NCBI RefSeq assembly: GCF_018446385.1
Contig: NC_055989.1
Location: forward strand, 130,103,004 to 130,167,003
Direction of reading: 5' to 3'
DNA from: Zingiber officinale
Taxonomy: Eukaryota; Streptophyta; Magnoliopsida; Zingiberales; Zingiberaceae
Length of the DNA stretch: 64,000 nt
Part shown: positions 11,061 to 21,867 of the stretch, in pieces
How the letters are laid out: every line of letters begins with the position of its first letter
Numbering within the stretch: the stretch's first letter is position 1
The notes under the pieces: generated by a model
The model's input: the letters and a program-made list of their open reading frames with translations, nothing else
Told to the model about the DNA's origin: nothing
Databases searched by the model: none
Made by a program: the position numbers and the translations under genes

Positions 11061-11661
11061 CCGAGGTGCTGGCCCGACCGAACAACATTATAACAGGTCG
11101 ACACAGAATATGTAGAATGATAGAAATGGCCAAGGCCTTAGGAGGCAAAGATCTCAATCAGTAAGGGGTCAAAGAAGAACGAGGATTCAAGACTGTACTC
11201 AGCAACAATGGAGGCAAACACAACAAAGAACAAATGCTGGAATTTTGGTAGTGCATAATGAATTGGCAATAGTGGAACATTATAGTCCTATTCCGATGGC
11301 AATAGAATGTCCCATGGAGCAAGATGGAGGTACTGATGGAGTGGCTAATGTATCATTGCAATGTGCTCCTCAAGATGAAGTTGCAAACCCGCCACCAATT
11401 GTCAACACATGGGCTGATGAGGAATCACAACAACAAAATGATGCGCAGAGGTGGCAACGTCCAGCGGCGGGACCTCCTCTTCATCCTCCACGACATCAAG
11501 TGAAACCTTGGCACATCTACATCTAATGAATCTTCATGTTCCTCCATACCTATAACTACAACCTCAGCCACAAATGGAGACACAAATGAAGCCACAAAGG
11601 AGATGCCGACACCAAGGAATGAGAGACAACTTCAGGCGCGAGCAGCTCGTCGAGGTGGTCA

Positions 11662-14600
11662 ATGAAGGTAGCCGCTTGGAACATTAGGGGCTTTAACAAG
11701 TCCCTAAAGTATGGAGGAGTGCAGCATCTCCTTCAACACAAAGATATTCAAGTTATGGCACTAATAGAGACAAAACTTAATGAGAACTCTTTAGAGTCGA
11801 TTCCATGGAGAAGGTTTTCAGGTATGAAGCATGCACACAACTTTGGTTTTTCTAACTATGGTCGTATACTACTTCTTTGGGACTTGCAGAGGATGGATAT
11901 GAATGTTATTATGACTATCGATCGGTCCATACATTGTTATGTTCGATGTTGCATCTCCAATAGAGGTCTCTTGGTGACTTTTGTCTATGGGTTGCATTCA
12001 ATAGTCGTACGAAGACCTTTATCGGAAGCACTCACTGATTTAGGAGCTACCATTTTTGATGCATGGATGATTATGAGAGACTTCAACTCTTATTTATCTA
12101 TTCATGAAAAGCAAGGGGGATCTCTAGTTACAAATTATGAAATGCGAGACTTACAGACTTTTACACAAGCTTGTGGTTTGGTGGATCTTCAGTCCATTGG
12201 ATGTCGCTTTACATGGTCTAATGGTAACGTTTCCTGCAAGCTAGATAGAGATTTGGTTAACTTCTTTTGGTTGATAGCAGATTTTGATGTGTATACAGAG
12301 TTTATGGCACCGAGATGTCTCTCGGATCACCCATGTGTCAGTGTGCACACATTAGTCAAGGATTGGCCACTAAATAGAGTCTTTAAACTCATCAACATGG
12401 GAAATGCTCAATATATTCTCAAGACAAAGATGTTCCATTTGAAAGGATGCTTGAGAGAGCTAAATAAGAAAATCTTTGGACACATTTTAGAAAAGGTAAG
12501 AAGGGTAAAGGAAGAGTTGGAGGAGGCACAAAGAGGTATTCTAGATGGTGGTCCAACTCCTATAGAGTACAATCACATAAGGAAGCAAGTCAACCTACTA
12601 ACCAAAGCGGAAAGACAATTGTATCAACAAAGGGCAAAGAATGTCTACTTAAAGAGTACGGACAAACGTACAAAGTTTTTTTATGATATGGTGAAAAGGA
12701 ATAACAAGATAAATGCAATCATTACACTCAAGAAATGGAATGGGGAACAAACCACAAGTATAGGTGAAGTGGCGAAGGAATTTGTTGACTACTTCCATGA
12801 CTTAGTCAAAAGGAGGTGTGGAGAATTCTAGATAGCAATGAGCTCACGGGAAGGAAACTAACCATGGGGCAATCTGAGAATTTATGCAAACCGATTGAGC
12901 TTGAAAAAATAAAGGCTGCGTTATATGATATTGCCTGTGGAAAAGCTCCGGGCTTGGATGGCTACGGTTCGAAATTCTTTACTTCATCTTGGGATATTGT
13001 TGGTAATGATCTTATTGCAATTGTGTAGGAATTTTTTCAAAGTGGAAAACTACTCAAGCAATGGAATCACTCTTTAATCTCGCTCGTGCAAAAAGGAGAC
13101 CATGTTGTGGGGGTTTCAAATTAGAGATCGATTTCTTGCTACAATGTATTCTACAAAGTCATTTCGAAGATACTTGCTGGTCGATTATCGGAGGTCTTAG
13201 ATTTCTTATTAGACTCGGCTCAAGTAGCATTCATCAAGGGGCTTTTATAGGTGATAACTTTTTAAATTATATTTAACCTAAGAATTGCTCCGGAAGTATG
13301 TGCGCAAAAGGATTTCTCCTAGATGCATGATTAAAGTGGACTTGAAAAAAACTTTTGATATGGTGGATTGAGATTTTCTTATGTCGGCACTCGTTGATTT
13401 TGATTTTCCTCAATGATATTATAATTGGATAAAGGAATATGTCACTGCAGTATGTTACTCAATTTTTCTAAATGGTGGCATATATGGTTTCTTTAGTGGG
13501 CAAAGAGGACTTAGGCAAGAGGATCCTCTTTCTCCCCTATTGTTTGGCTTAAGTATTAAAGTATTATCAAAGAAGCTCAAGACGACCGCCACTTTGCCAT
13601 CTTTCCATTTCCATCCAATGTGCAAGGAGGTGGGCATCACACATCTTCTTTATGCGAATGACCTTATGTTATTTGCCGAGCGGATACATCATCAACACAA
13701 TACTTAGTGAATTGCTTGAATTTCTTTGGAAGAACTTCGGGACTAAGTGTAAATCCACAAAAAAAAAATGCAGATCTACATGGCCAGTGTTGAGGCAAGT
13801 TTAAAGGCTCGGATTCTTGGTCTCATGGGATTCTAAGAAGGTTCTTTTATGATATTTGGGCATTCCATTGGCGGCAGAAAAATTAAGAATGGCTAGCTAT
13901 GGGTCACTCCTAGATGCTATTACAAGAAGGATAAATATTTTGCCCAAGCATACCTTATTATATGTCGGGCGGTTGGAATTGGTAGGTACATTCTCCAAGG
14001 TATAGAGTATTTTTGGATTTTAATGCTTCTAATTTCTAGTGGAGTCATAGACAAGATAAAAGTTATTTGTCGTATGTTTGTTTGATCCTCAAAATACTCT
14101 CCTATATCTTGGTCAAAGAGTTGTCTATCAAAGCAAGATAGATGGTATGGCCTTAGGGATCTTCTTGCATGGAATGATGCATTGTTAAGTAAAATTTTAT
14201 GGGATATCAAGTCCAAAACAGATTCTTTATGGGTCAAGTGAGTACATTATCACTATATGAAATGTGCAGATTTTTGGGCATGGTAAACCAAAGTTTCAGA
14301 CTCTGCTTCGATCAAGAGATTATAGAAACCTGAAACAAAATCTTAAGAGCTTCAAATGGAGTAGGAAGAGCAAACATGACAATGATGGAGTGGTTCGTTG
14401 GTGAAACAAAGGGGGTTGTAAATGCTTACCAATTCTTCATGCTGAGGCGTTCAGAGGTGGCTCAGAACTCAATGACGTGGAAGCCGAAAATTATGCCAAA
14501 GCATCGGTTCACTTTGTGAATGTTAGCAAACGGAAATCTACAAACTAAGGGTAGAATGAAACATGGGCCAAATAAAAAATATGTGCTATGTCGGCATCAT

Positions 14601-14690
14601 GAAGAAACAAACCATCACTTTTTTTTTAAGTGTCGTATGGCTTGCGATTTATAGTGTAAAGTGAGACAATGGCGGGATATTGTGCAGAAT
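11662..14690 (+). pseudogene. LINE ORF2: endonuclease intact-looking, reverse transcriptase decayed
   Basis: The first 389 codons (11662-12831) are open: start KVAAWNIRGFNK, metal-binding glutamate in LIETKLN, and the C-terminal SDHPC motif of the APE-like endonuclease. The RT then continues in broken frames. A conserved block GKAPGLDGYGSKFF lies at 12940-12985, fingers/palm pieces at 13030-13560, and the catalytic box reads LLYANDLMLFAE at about 13645-13680, where the family has YADD (Asp to Asn). A zf-RVT-like LCRHHEETNHHFFFKC is at about 14583-14632. RT is inactive on both grounds. The element would nick target DNA and prime reverse transcription on it. Confidence 0.85.
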
Positions 14691-15011
14691 TTCCACTCCT
14701 TTGATGAGCTACAGCAGGTTCTTGGACGGTATTATAAGGATAGTAGCCGAAGTCGAAGGCTCGGAATCTAAGCATCTCAAATATCAAATATGATCTACTT
14801 CATATGGGAGAGATGCAATAGGAGTTGGTATTAAGGGATTACTTCATATATTGACCGGATGTTTCGTAAAATTATTCATGTGTACTGATTTGTGGATCTC
14901 AAGCCAACGTGATGCTCCTCCGTCCGTCTGATGCAATCCGTGTAATGTTCAGTTGGAGTCCGTGTAATGCTCGCATGGCTGCAATTGCAATGTTGATGGC
15001 AAATGTGGATG

Positions 15012-15086
15012 AGTAGTGCACGTGTTTCTTGATGGCAAAAGGTGAATACGCTCGCCCCCAGCGCCCAGTAGTGCATGTGTTTCTTG
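15012..15086 (-). mobile_element. 35-bp SINE stub inside a 20-bp target-site duplication
   Basis: AGTAGTGCACGTGTTTCTTG (15012-15031) and AGTAGTGCATGTGTTTCTTG (15067-15086) are direct repeats with one mismatch. Between them lie only 35 bp, including AAAGGTGAATACGCTCGCCC, which is the inverted 3' end of the SINE family at 1290 and 8796. This is best read as an extremely 5'-truncated SINE insertion with intact TSDs. Nearby short repeats (GGGTGGCATGTGCTCATT type, 15120-15160) are unrelated. Confidence 0.75.
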
Positions 15087-15089
15087 CTT

Positions 15090-15730
15090 GCATGCAAGGT
15101 TGATAGGTGTGGGCATCTCATTGGGTGGCATGTGCTCATTGGGTGACATGTGCTCATGAGATGTGTGATTGTAAGGAGGGAGTGTGGAGTCTTACTTCAT
15201 GTATAGAGAGGGTTAAGCTTCTAAACATTTTATGTGCTTTGATATATTACTTTGGGAGTTTTTTACCTCTTCGAGTAAAGTTAAATGATTCTTTTGATGA
15301 TACTATCTAGCATGATGGGTTAGCAAACAAAAAGACTTCTCTTTGATTTCTCAAGACACAACTCCAACCATTGATAGACTAGTGAAAAACTGCAGGTTGA
15401 AACTAAAGATAGTTATCTTTTGTCCATTCAACATGTTCATCATGGGGAAAAATTGGGAGAAAGACTTGGTCCTCCGGCTTCCCTCCAACATGGTCTTTTT
15501 CAAGTATTAACTCAAAGGATCCTTTTGATGTGATTTCTTGGTTGTTAAAGCATTTTATTCTGGTCGCATACATTTGCCATAGTTTTAACTCCACCCGTGA
15601 CGAACCAGTTATAGTCAGTCCCAAGCCCAGATAAAGGATGAGGGTTGCGTTAGGCTTTCAACCAACATTAAAACTTTGACAAATATTCAATAAATGGATA
15701 TATTAAACTATTATGCTAATGCTAGATTGT
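15090..15730. other. Unassigned DNA between the LINEs
   Basis: Contains a 73-codon minus-strand open frame (15403-15624) with no domain I recognise. A minus-strand phrase near 15610-15665 (CAACGCAACC/CTTTATCTGGGC-like) resembles boilerplate often seen beside RTE-type LINEs. No gene called. Confidence 0.35.
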
Positions 15731-15973
15731 TCCCTAAAAGGAACGTGTTGCAAGGTCCGACTGTAACAGCTCGGCAAAGACTGCTACATCTTCAGAACTT
15801 GGGTGTAGTATTAAATATATAAAAATTCATGTTATAGGAGTCTGATTGTAACGTATCGGCAAAGACTGCTACATCTCTATGAGAACTTGAGTGTAATATT
15901 AAATAGGTAAGAGTTGTCACACTATAGGTTGGATAAGAATAAATATGATAGAAAAACTAATAATCTAAAAGTT

Positions 15974-18500
15974 GGAATATGGAACATAGGAACCCTCATT
16001 GTAAATCAATGGAGGTAGTAGATACGATGATTATGAGAAAAATTAATATTTAATGTGTACAATAGACAAAATGGGTAGACGAGAAGGTAAAACTGATAGA
16101 GAACTCGGGTTTTAAGTTATGCTACGCATGAAAAAGTAAAACAAAAAATGAAGGGGACGTTGTTATAGATAATTTGTTAAAGGATGAAGTTGTAGTATTT
16201 AGAAAAGATAATAGAATTATAGCCCTTAAGATAATAGTAATGAAAGAAATTATGAATATAATTAGTGTATATACACCACAAGTAGGATTAGATGAAGCTA
16301 CCAAATCAAGATTTTGGGACGACTTAGATGAAATATTACAAAACATTCCACTAAATAAAATGATTTTAATAGGAGGTGATCTAAATAGACATGTCGGAGA
16401 AAAAAATGAGGAATATAAGAGAGTACATAGGAGTTATGAATTTGGAACAAGAAATGAGAAAGAGAAAACTATATTAGATTTTGCGATAACATAACCTTAT
16501 ATTAGCTAATACATTTTTTAAGAAAAGAAAATAACACTTAGTCACGTTCAAAAGTGGAAATAATAAATCACAAATTGACTTTCTTATGGTTAGAAAGAAG
16601 GGTAGAAAGATTTGTAAAGATTGCAAGGTCATCCCTGAAAAAGCTTAACTACCCAACATAGGTTAGTAGTGTTGGATATGCGTCTCAAATATAGTATCGA
16701 TAGAAAAAAATATATACGACTCCTAGAATTAAGTTATGGAAGTTAAAGAATGAGAAGCAAAATCTATTTAAGAAGAAGGTAAGAGTACAAGCATTAGGTG
16801 AAATATACAGTGATTCTAATATAGCATGGGATAAGATGATATCAAAGTTGAATATAGTAGCTAAGAGTATACTCGGTGAGTCAAATGGGCATGCACCACT
16901 AAGTAAGGAATCTTGGTGGTTGAATGAAAAAGTACAAGAGAAAGTAAAGGAAAAAATGAATAGCTTATAAGAAATTATATATTTGTAAGAATGAGAGAAA
17001 TTTAAAAAAATATATACAATAGCCAAGAAAGAAACTAAGAGTATAGTGAATAAAACAAAGAATGAAACTTTTGAACGATTATATCATAAATTGGATACAA
17101 AATAAGGGGAAAGAGACATTTATAGAATGAATAACTAAAGTGGAAGAAAGGAAGACAAGAGATCTTATCCAAATAAAATATATTAAAGATGAATGTAACA
17201 TGATACTAGTAAACAATGGAGAAATAAAAGAGCGGTAGAAGAAGTATTTTCATCAACTTTTTAATAAAGGTTTAGGTGACCAACTTAACTTAGGTAATTT
17301 AAGTAGGTCAAATGAGTATAGAAATTTAAATTTTTATCATAAAATTTAAACTTCAGAAGTAGAACAAGTTTTAAATGGGATGCACAATGAAAAAATCATT
17401 GGACCATATGATATTCCGATAGAAGTAAAGAAGTGCCTAGGGAAATAAGGTATTGAATGACATACAAAATTATTTAATATAATATTAAAAATGAAAAAAA
17501 AATATCTAATCAATGAAGGATAAATACCCTAGTTCCCTTATATAAGACTAAGAAAGACATACAAATTATACAAAGTATAGGAGTATTAAACTAATGAGTC
17601 ATACCATGAAACTTTGAGAAAAAATAATAGAAAAAATTAAGGAGACTACAGTGACCGAAAATCAATTTGAGTTCATGCCTAGAAGGTTGATAATAGAAGT
17701 TAGACATCTTCTTAGACAATTAATTAAAAAATATCAAAAGCAAAAACAAGATGTACACATGCTATTTATTGACTTAGAAAAAATTTATGATAGAGTTCTA
17801 AGAGAAATTACATAGAGAATTCTAGAAAAGAGAAGTGTTAGCGTAACATATATTGAACTAATTAAGGATATGTACGAGAATATAATGACTAGAATAAAGA
17901 TTTCAAGCAGAGTAATTGAAGCATTTTCAATAAAGATAGGGTTACATCAAGGATTAGTTCTAAGTCCCTATCCTTTTATACTAATTATAGACGAACTTAC
18001 TGCACACATTCAAGATACAGTACCGCGGTGCATATTGTTTGCAGATGATATTATTTTGGTAGATGAGACACGTGAAAGAGTAAATGCTAAACTAGAATCT
18101 TGGCGAAAAACACTAGAAGGGAAAGATTTTAAGCTTAGTAGAATAGAGACAGAATATATGAAATTTATGTTTAGTAATATTAGGCATAATAAGAAAATTG
18201 TTAAGATAGAAGATGGTGAGTTGTCCGAAACCGAGAGCTGTAGATATTTAGGATCATTTTTCTAAAATGATGGATGGACTAAGAGAAATGTCATACATAG
18301 AATACAAGCAGGACTGTTAAAATAGAGGTGAGTATCGAGGGTTTTATGTGACCGTAAAGTACCTTTAAAATTTAAAGAAAAATTCTACAAAACCATAGTT
18401 AGACATGATATGTTATATGGAGTTGGATGTTGAGCTATGACTCGAGCGCATGAGCAGAAAATGAGAGTTACAGAGATGGGGATGTTAAGGCAGATGTGTG
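15974..18500 (+). pseudogene. RTE LINE endonuclease-reverse transcriptase, degenerate
   Basis: The single ORF of RTE elements codes for an APE-like endonuclease followed by RT. Readable parts are endonuclease (15974-16660), an RT finger region (17350-17480: HNEKIIGPYDIPIEVKK type), RT palm (17690-18265: DVHMLFIDLEKIYDRV, then IGLHQGLVLSPYPFIL and FADD), and a thumb/C-terminal region (18290-18500). At least ten stops separate the parts. The FADD aspartates are preserved although the frame is not. Confidence 0.85.
18496..18500. repeat. TSD GTGTG, left copy, of the outer LTR insertion
   Basis: GTGTG immediately precedes TGTTGG at 18501 and recurs immediately after ...CCAACA at 26115-26119. Removing 18501-26119 restores an uninterrupted RTE C-terminal coding region, so the target site is firmly defined. 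Confidence 0.93.
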
Positions 18501-19186
18501 TGTTGGTACAGGTTGCACTAATATTTTAACTCAGGTTTTGATGAATGACAAAGTAAGTTAAGTTAGGTTTAATGTGATCTAACGATTTAACTAAATGTGC
18601 AGGAGAAGTCCATATAGGTCGACAGGCTGACCTGATATCTGGCAAAAAATCTAGCTAGATCGACGAGCTGACTGGATAGCTGGTACGAAGTCCAGATAAG
18701 TTAACGGGCTGATCGGATATCTAGCACGAAGTCCGGCTTGGTCAACTGGTCGATCGGATAGCTGACATGAAGTCTAGATAGGTCGACGGGCTGACCGGAT
18801 GTCTGACAAAGCGGTAAGTTAAGGTAAATCACTGGAGGAAAGTGACTTGGTGAGGGCGTATTCTCCGTTTGAGAAACAGTAGGCGTCGATCCAACTTAGA
18901 TCCATTTAGAAAATCTAAGTTGAGATCTTAACTAGATTCTGTTCTCAAACAGACAAAATATAATTACTACTCATGAATATAATTGTACTAACACTTGTTT
19001 TGCAGGATAATATAGTTTTATTGTCTCGGACTAACTTCATTCTACAGGAAATAAAGGATGCTGGAAAAGTTTGTCCGGGCGCCCGGAAGGGATCTGGGCG
19101 CCCGGAGTGGTCCGAGCGCCCAAAAACTGTCCAGGCGCTCGGAATGCCCAAAATCTATCTTGTGCCAACTTGGAGCACGTTAATTG

Positions 19187-20701
19187 TGTTGGTGCAACCT
19201 TAGGTCAAGGTTGACCTAGTTGAGTTGCATGTTGATGTTTGACACTCGTGAGAGAGTTCTATTCTTGATGTGAGACAAGAATAGATGTTTGGGAGATTAT
19301 TGGTGCAACCGTAGGTCAAGGTTGACCTAGTTGACCTGATTCGGGAAAAAGTCCAAGTATGGAGACTTGGCACGGAGAAGTCCAAGCAGGGAGCTTGGCA
19401 CGAGGAAAAGACCTAACTGGGATGTTAGGCAGGTAGAAAGTCCTGGTGAGTGAAACCAGGCAGTGGGAAAGTCCTAACTGGGATGTTAGGCAGTGTGGAA
19501 AAGTCCTGGTGAGTGAAGCCAGGCAGTGGGAAGTCCTAACTGGGATGTTAGGCAGTTGGAAAGTCCTGGTGAATAAAGCCAGGCAATGAGAAAGTCCTAA
19601 CTGGGATGTTAGGCAGTGTGGAAATCCTGGTGAGTGAAGCCAGGTGGAAAGTCCTGGTGAGTGAAGCCGGGCAAGGGAAAATCCAGATAGATCAAGGATG
19701 ATCGGACATCTGGTGTTGAGGAAAGTCCAAGTAGGTCAAAGGGATTGACCGGACACTTGGCGAGGAATTCTAGCAGGTCACCAGATGCTAGGGATGAGAT
19801 ACCAATAGGTCAAGGTTGACCGGATATTGGTGTGGAAGGCGTGGGAATTGGTTTGGGGTTAGGTGCATCCGATGGATGAGAAGCTGAAAGGAGACTACTC
19901 GGGACGCGATCAAGATGAAGTCTGATCGGGCGACCGAGTAGATGTACAAGCTACCAGAAGATAACAGATGGTTCAGTCCAAAATTTGACCATTCTAGATG
20001 CCCAAAGTCCAAGCGCCTGAAACTCACTAGGGACCTGGATGGTCTCGGACATTAGCAGTAGTCACTGCCGAACCGATCAGGATGACGTCCATGTCAGATG
20101 AATATAAGCACACAGATCACTTTCGGGCGACCATGTGTGCCTTGGCTTGCAGGTTCGCAGGTTATATAAGGATTCGAGCGATTCTACAGATCTTATTCTT
20201 CGAACCTTCTTCTTCTTTCTGCTGCTGAGCTCTGCTGAGTTCTTGAAGCGTTGAAGCTTCGCGTGAGCTTCCCTTTGGCTGGGTCACCTGCTGTTGTAGG
20301 CGCTTGGAGCTGCTGCTTCTTCCAGTCGAAGAGAAGGCAAGCAAGAGTTTTCTTACTGTTGTATTTCTTGCTGTCTTTCCTTGTATTTCTGTACTCTCCT
20401 TACTTGCTGTTGCAAGAGTGTGTTGTGACGAGGTTTCTCCACCCAGAAGGAGATTGTATTAGCCGGTTCTCCGGGGACTCATCCACCGACGGATTGACTG
20501 GACTCGTCCACCTTACGGACACGCCGAGGAGTAGGAGCCCTAATCTCCGAACCTCGTTACATCCTTGTGTTAAGGTTTGGTTTTCTTCTCTTTCGTTTCT
20601 TTGTATTTTCCGCTGCGCTAACACGTTTTGTAGAAAGAAACGACGATTTGGGGTCGGCTATTCACACCCCCCTCTCTAGCCGAGTACGAACGATCCTAAC
20701 A
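19187..20701 (+). repeat. 5' LTR of the inner element
   Basis: Starts TGTTGGTGCAACC and ends GATCCTAACA. The U3 has an array of the pair AACTGGGATGTTAGGCAG / TCCTGGTGAGTGAAGCCAGG (about 19400-19680). A middle part (19850-20150) is not shared with the 3' LTR. R-U5 (20205-20701) is almost identical to the 3' copy. TATATAAGG at 20163 is a likely TATA box. A 142-codon open frame (20251-20679) occurs in both LTRs and is not regarded as a gene. Confidence 0.9.
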
Positions 20702-20703
20702 AG

Positions 20704-20716
20704 TGGTATCAGAGTG
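20704..20716 (+). promoter_or_regulatory. Primer-binding site, initiator tRNA-Met type
   Basis: TGGTATCAGAGTG lies two bases after the 5' LTR. TGGTATCAGAGC is the standard plant copia site complementary to the 3' end of initiator Met-tRNA, so one terminal base differs. Confidence 0.9.
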
Positions 20717-20763
20717 AGGCCGCTCTTCGACGGATCAACACCCGGGGGAGCACGAGCTAGAGG

Positions 20764-21867
20764 ATGGATCTACTCGGAGAAGATGTCACCATTCCACCCT
20801 TCTACGAATGCGGTGACTTCGCGTATTGGAAGGTAAGGATGAAGTACTTTCTTATGACTAACATAATGAATTGGTTTTGTGTACAAGAAGGTTTTATTCC
20901 TCCGGTGGATAAGGAAGGAAAACCACTTGAGAAGAAGGAGTGGACAAGAGAACAAATTCACAAATCCGAAATCAACAAAGAGGTAACGAGAATAATTGAA
21001 TTTTCATTGCCTACTAACATCTTGTGTAAGATAGGTTACAACAATGCCAAAGAATTATGGGATAACTTGGCCAAGTACCATGAGGAGAGCTCCACTTCAA
21101 GCCATGAAGAGGAGCCTAGTGAGCCAAGTAGCTCACATCATGGAGGGAGCGAATTGGGAGTTGAGGGCTACTCAACATCCAAGGAAGAAGAGGAGGAGAG
21201 TTCCTCTTGTTCAAGATCGGAGCAAGAAGAAGATTCTACCTCCGGAAGGGATGAAGAAGAAAGCTCATCTCCATCCACAAACCTAGGTAACTCAAACACT
21301 TTAATTTCTAGCAAATTACACATAATGTGCTTCGAGTGTAGGGAGTTTGGGCACTACAAGAGCAAGTATCCAAAGAGGGTTAGAAAGACTCCACCGGCAC
21401 CAAAGGTCAAGGAAGCCGGTGTCCCAACACGCAAAGGCAAGAAGCACGTGGTGTGCTTTCAATGCAAGCAACGGGGACACTATAGGAGCCAATGTCCGAA
21501 GGGGAGGAAACCTCACAAGGACAAGGGATGCACATCGATAGGGGGAGCTAAGGCAAACCCTAAGGTATCTTTTAAGGCTCATTCGTGCAATTCTAGTAGG
21601 ATACATGCTAGTAATTTTATTGCATTAGTCAATAATGATAAGCATGTTAACACTAGAAATCAATACATGTGCTTAGGTGCTAAACATGTCAACCTAGATA
21701 GGGATACTACTAGGAATGCTAATCCTAGGATTAACACTTCTAAGGTTAAGGAAAACCTAAGTAGAAACCCTAAATCAACTAGACACATGCCTAGGAACAC
21801 CTCGAGAAAGAATGACAAATCAAAGCTTGAGGTATTAGAAAAGGAGAATCAAGGCTTGATACCCTAG
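20764..21867 (+). CDS. Gag protein of the inner element (UBN2-like, two zinc knuckles)
   Basis: An uninterrupted 367-codon frame starts MDLLGEDVTIPPFYE shortly after the primer site. Residues 15-120 resemble the copia Gag/UBN2 capsid region (YWKVRMKYFLM; AKELWDNLAKYHE). A Ser/Glu-rich linker follows (about 120-175). Two CCHC knuckles come next: CFECREFGHYKSKY (about 188-201, last Cys replaced by Tyr) and CFQCKQRGHYRSQC (about 230-243, complete). The tail is Asn/Lys-rich. Gag would package element RNA. A further Gag-like stretch (GTKPRARKTITKV, SHRYWVPRSIFSIP) continues in another frame at 21880-22214, so the original protein was longer or had a second domain. Confidence 0.85.
   Translation: MDLLGEDVTIPPFYECGDFAYWKVRMKYFLMTNIMNWFCVQEGFIPPVDKEGKPLEKKEWTREQIHKSEINKEVTRIIEFSLPTNILCKIGYNNAKELWDNLAKYHEESSTSSHEEEPSEPSSSHHGGSELGVEGYSTSKEEEEESSSCSRSEQEEDSTSGRDEEESSSPSTNLGNSNTLISSKLHIMCFECREFGHYKSKYPKRVRKTPPAPKVKEAGVPTRKGKKHVVCFQCKQRGHYRSQCPKGRKPHKDKGCTSIGGAKANPKVSFKAHSCNSSRIHASNFIALVNNDKHVNTRNQYMCLGAKHVNLDRDTTRNANPRINTSKVKENLSRNPKSTRHMPRNTSRKNDKSKLEVLEKENQGLIP

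Larger units (their letters stand above)
9700..14900 (+). mobile_element. Degenerate L1-type LINE (non-LTR retrotransposon)
   Basis: In order on the plus strand: a leader with a 62-bp tandem repeat (TTGGAAGTCTTTGGTGACAT at about 9728 and 9790); an ORF1 remnant with a DUF4283-type domain and CCHC knuckle; an APE-type endonuclease frame; reverse-transcriptase pieces; and a terminal zf-RVT-like Cys/His cluster. This is the order of plant L1 elements. Reading frames are broken by many stops and small indels. The 5' boundary is estimated, and the 3' end near 14900 lacks a clear poly(A). Confidence 0.85.
15730..18500 (+). mobile_element. RTE-type LINE, 5' part (interrupted)
   Basis: A leader has a tandem repeat of period about 85 bp (TCGGCAAAGACTGCTACATC at 15771 and 15856). 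The endonuclease start follows (LKVGIWNIGTL, about 15970), then the open piece 16174-16494 with IISVYTPQVGLDEATKSRFW and the GGDLNRHVG active-site block. Reverse transcriptase extends from about 17600, with LFADDIILVDETRE (F-A-D-D catalytic box, about 18037). Coding stops dead at 18500 in the C-terminal region and resumes at 26115 beyond an LTR insertion. Frames are broken by many stops. Confidence 0.88.
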
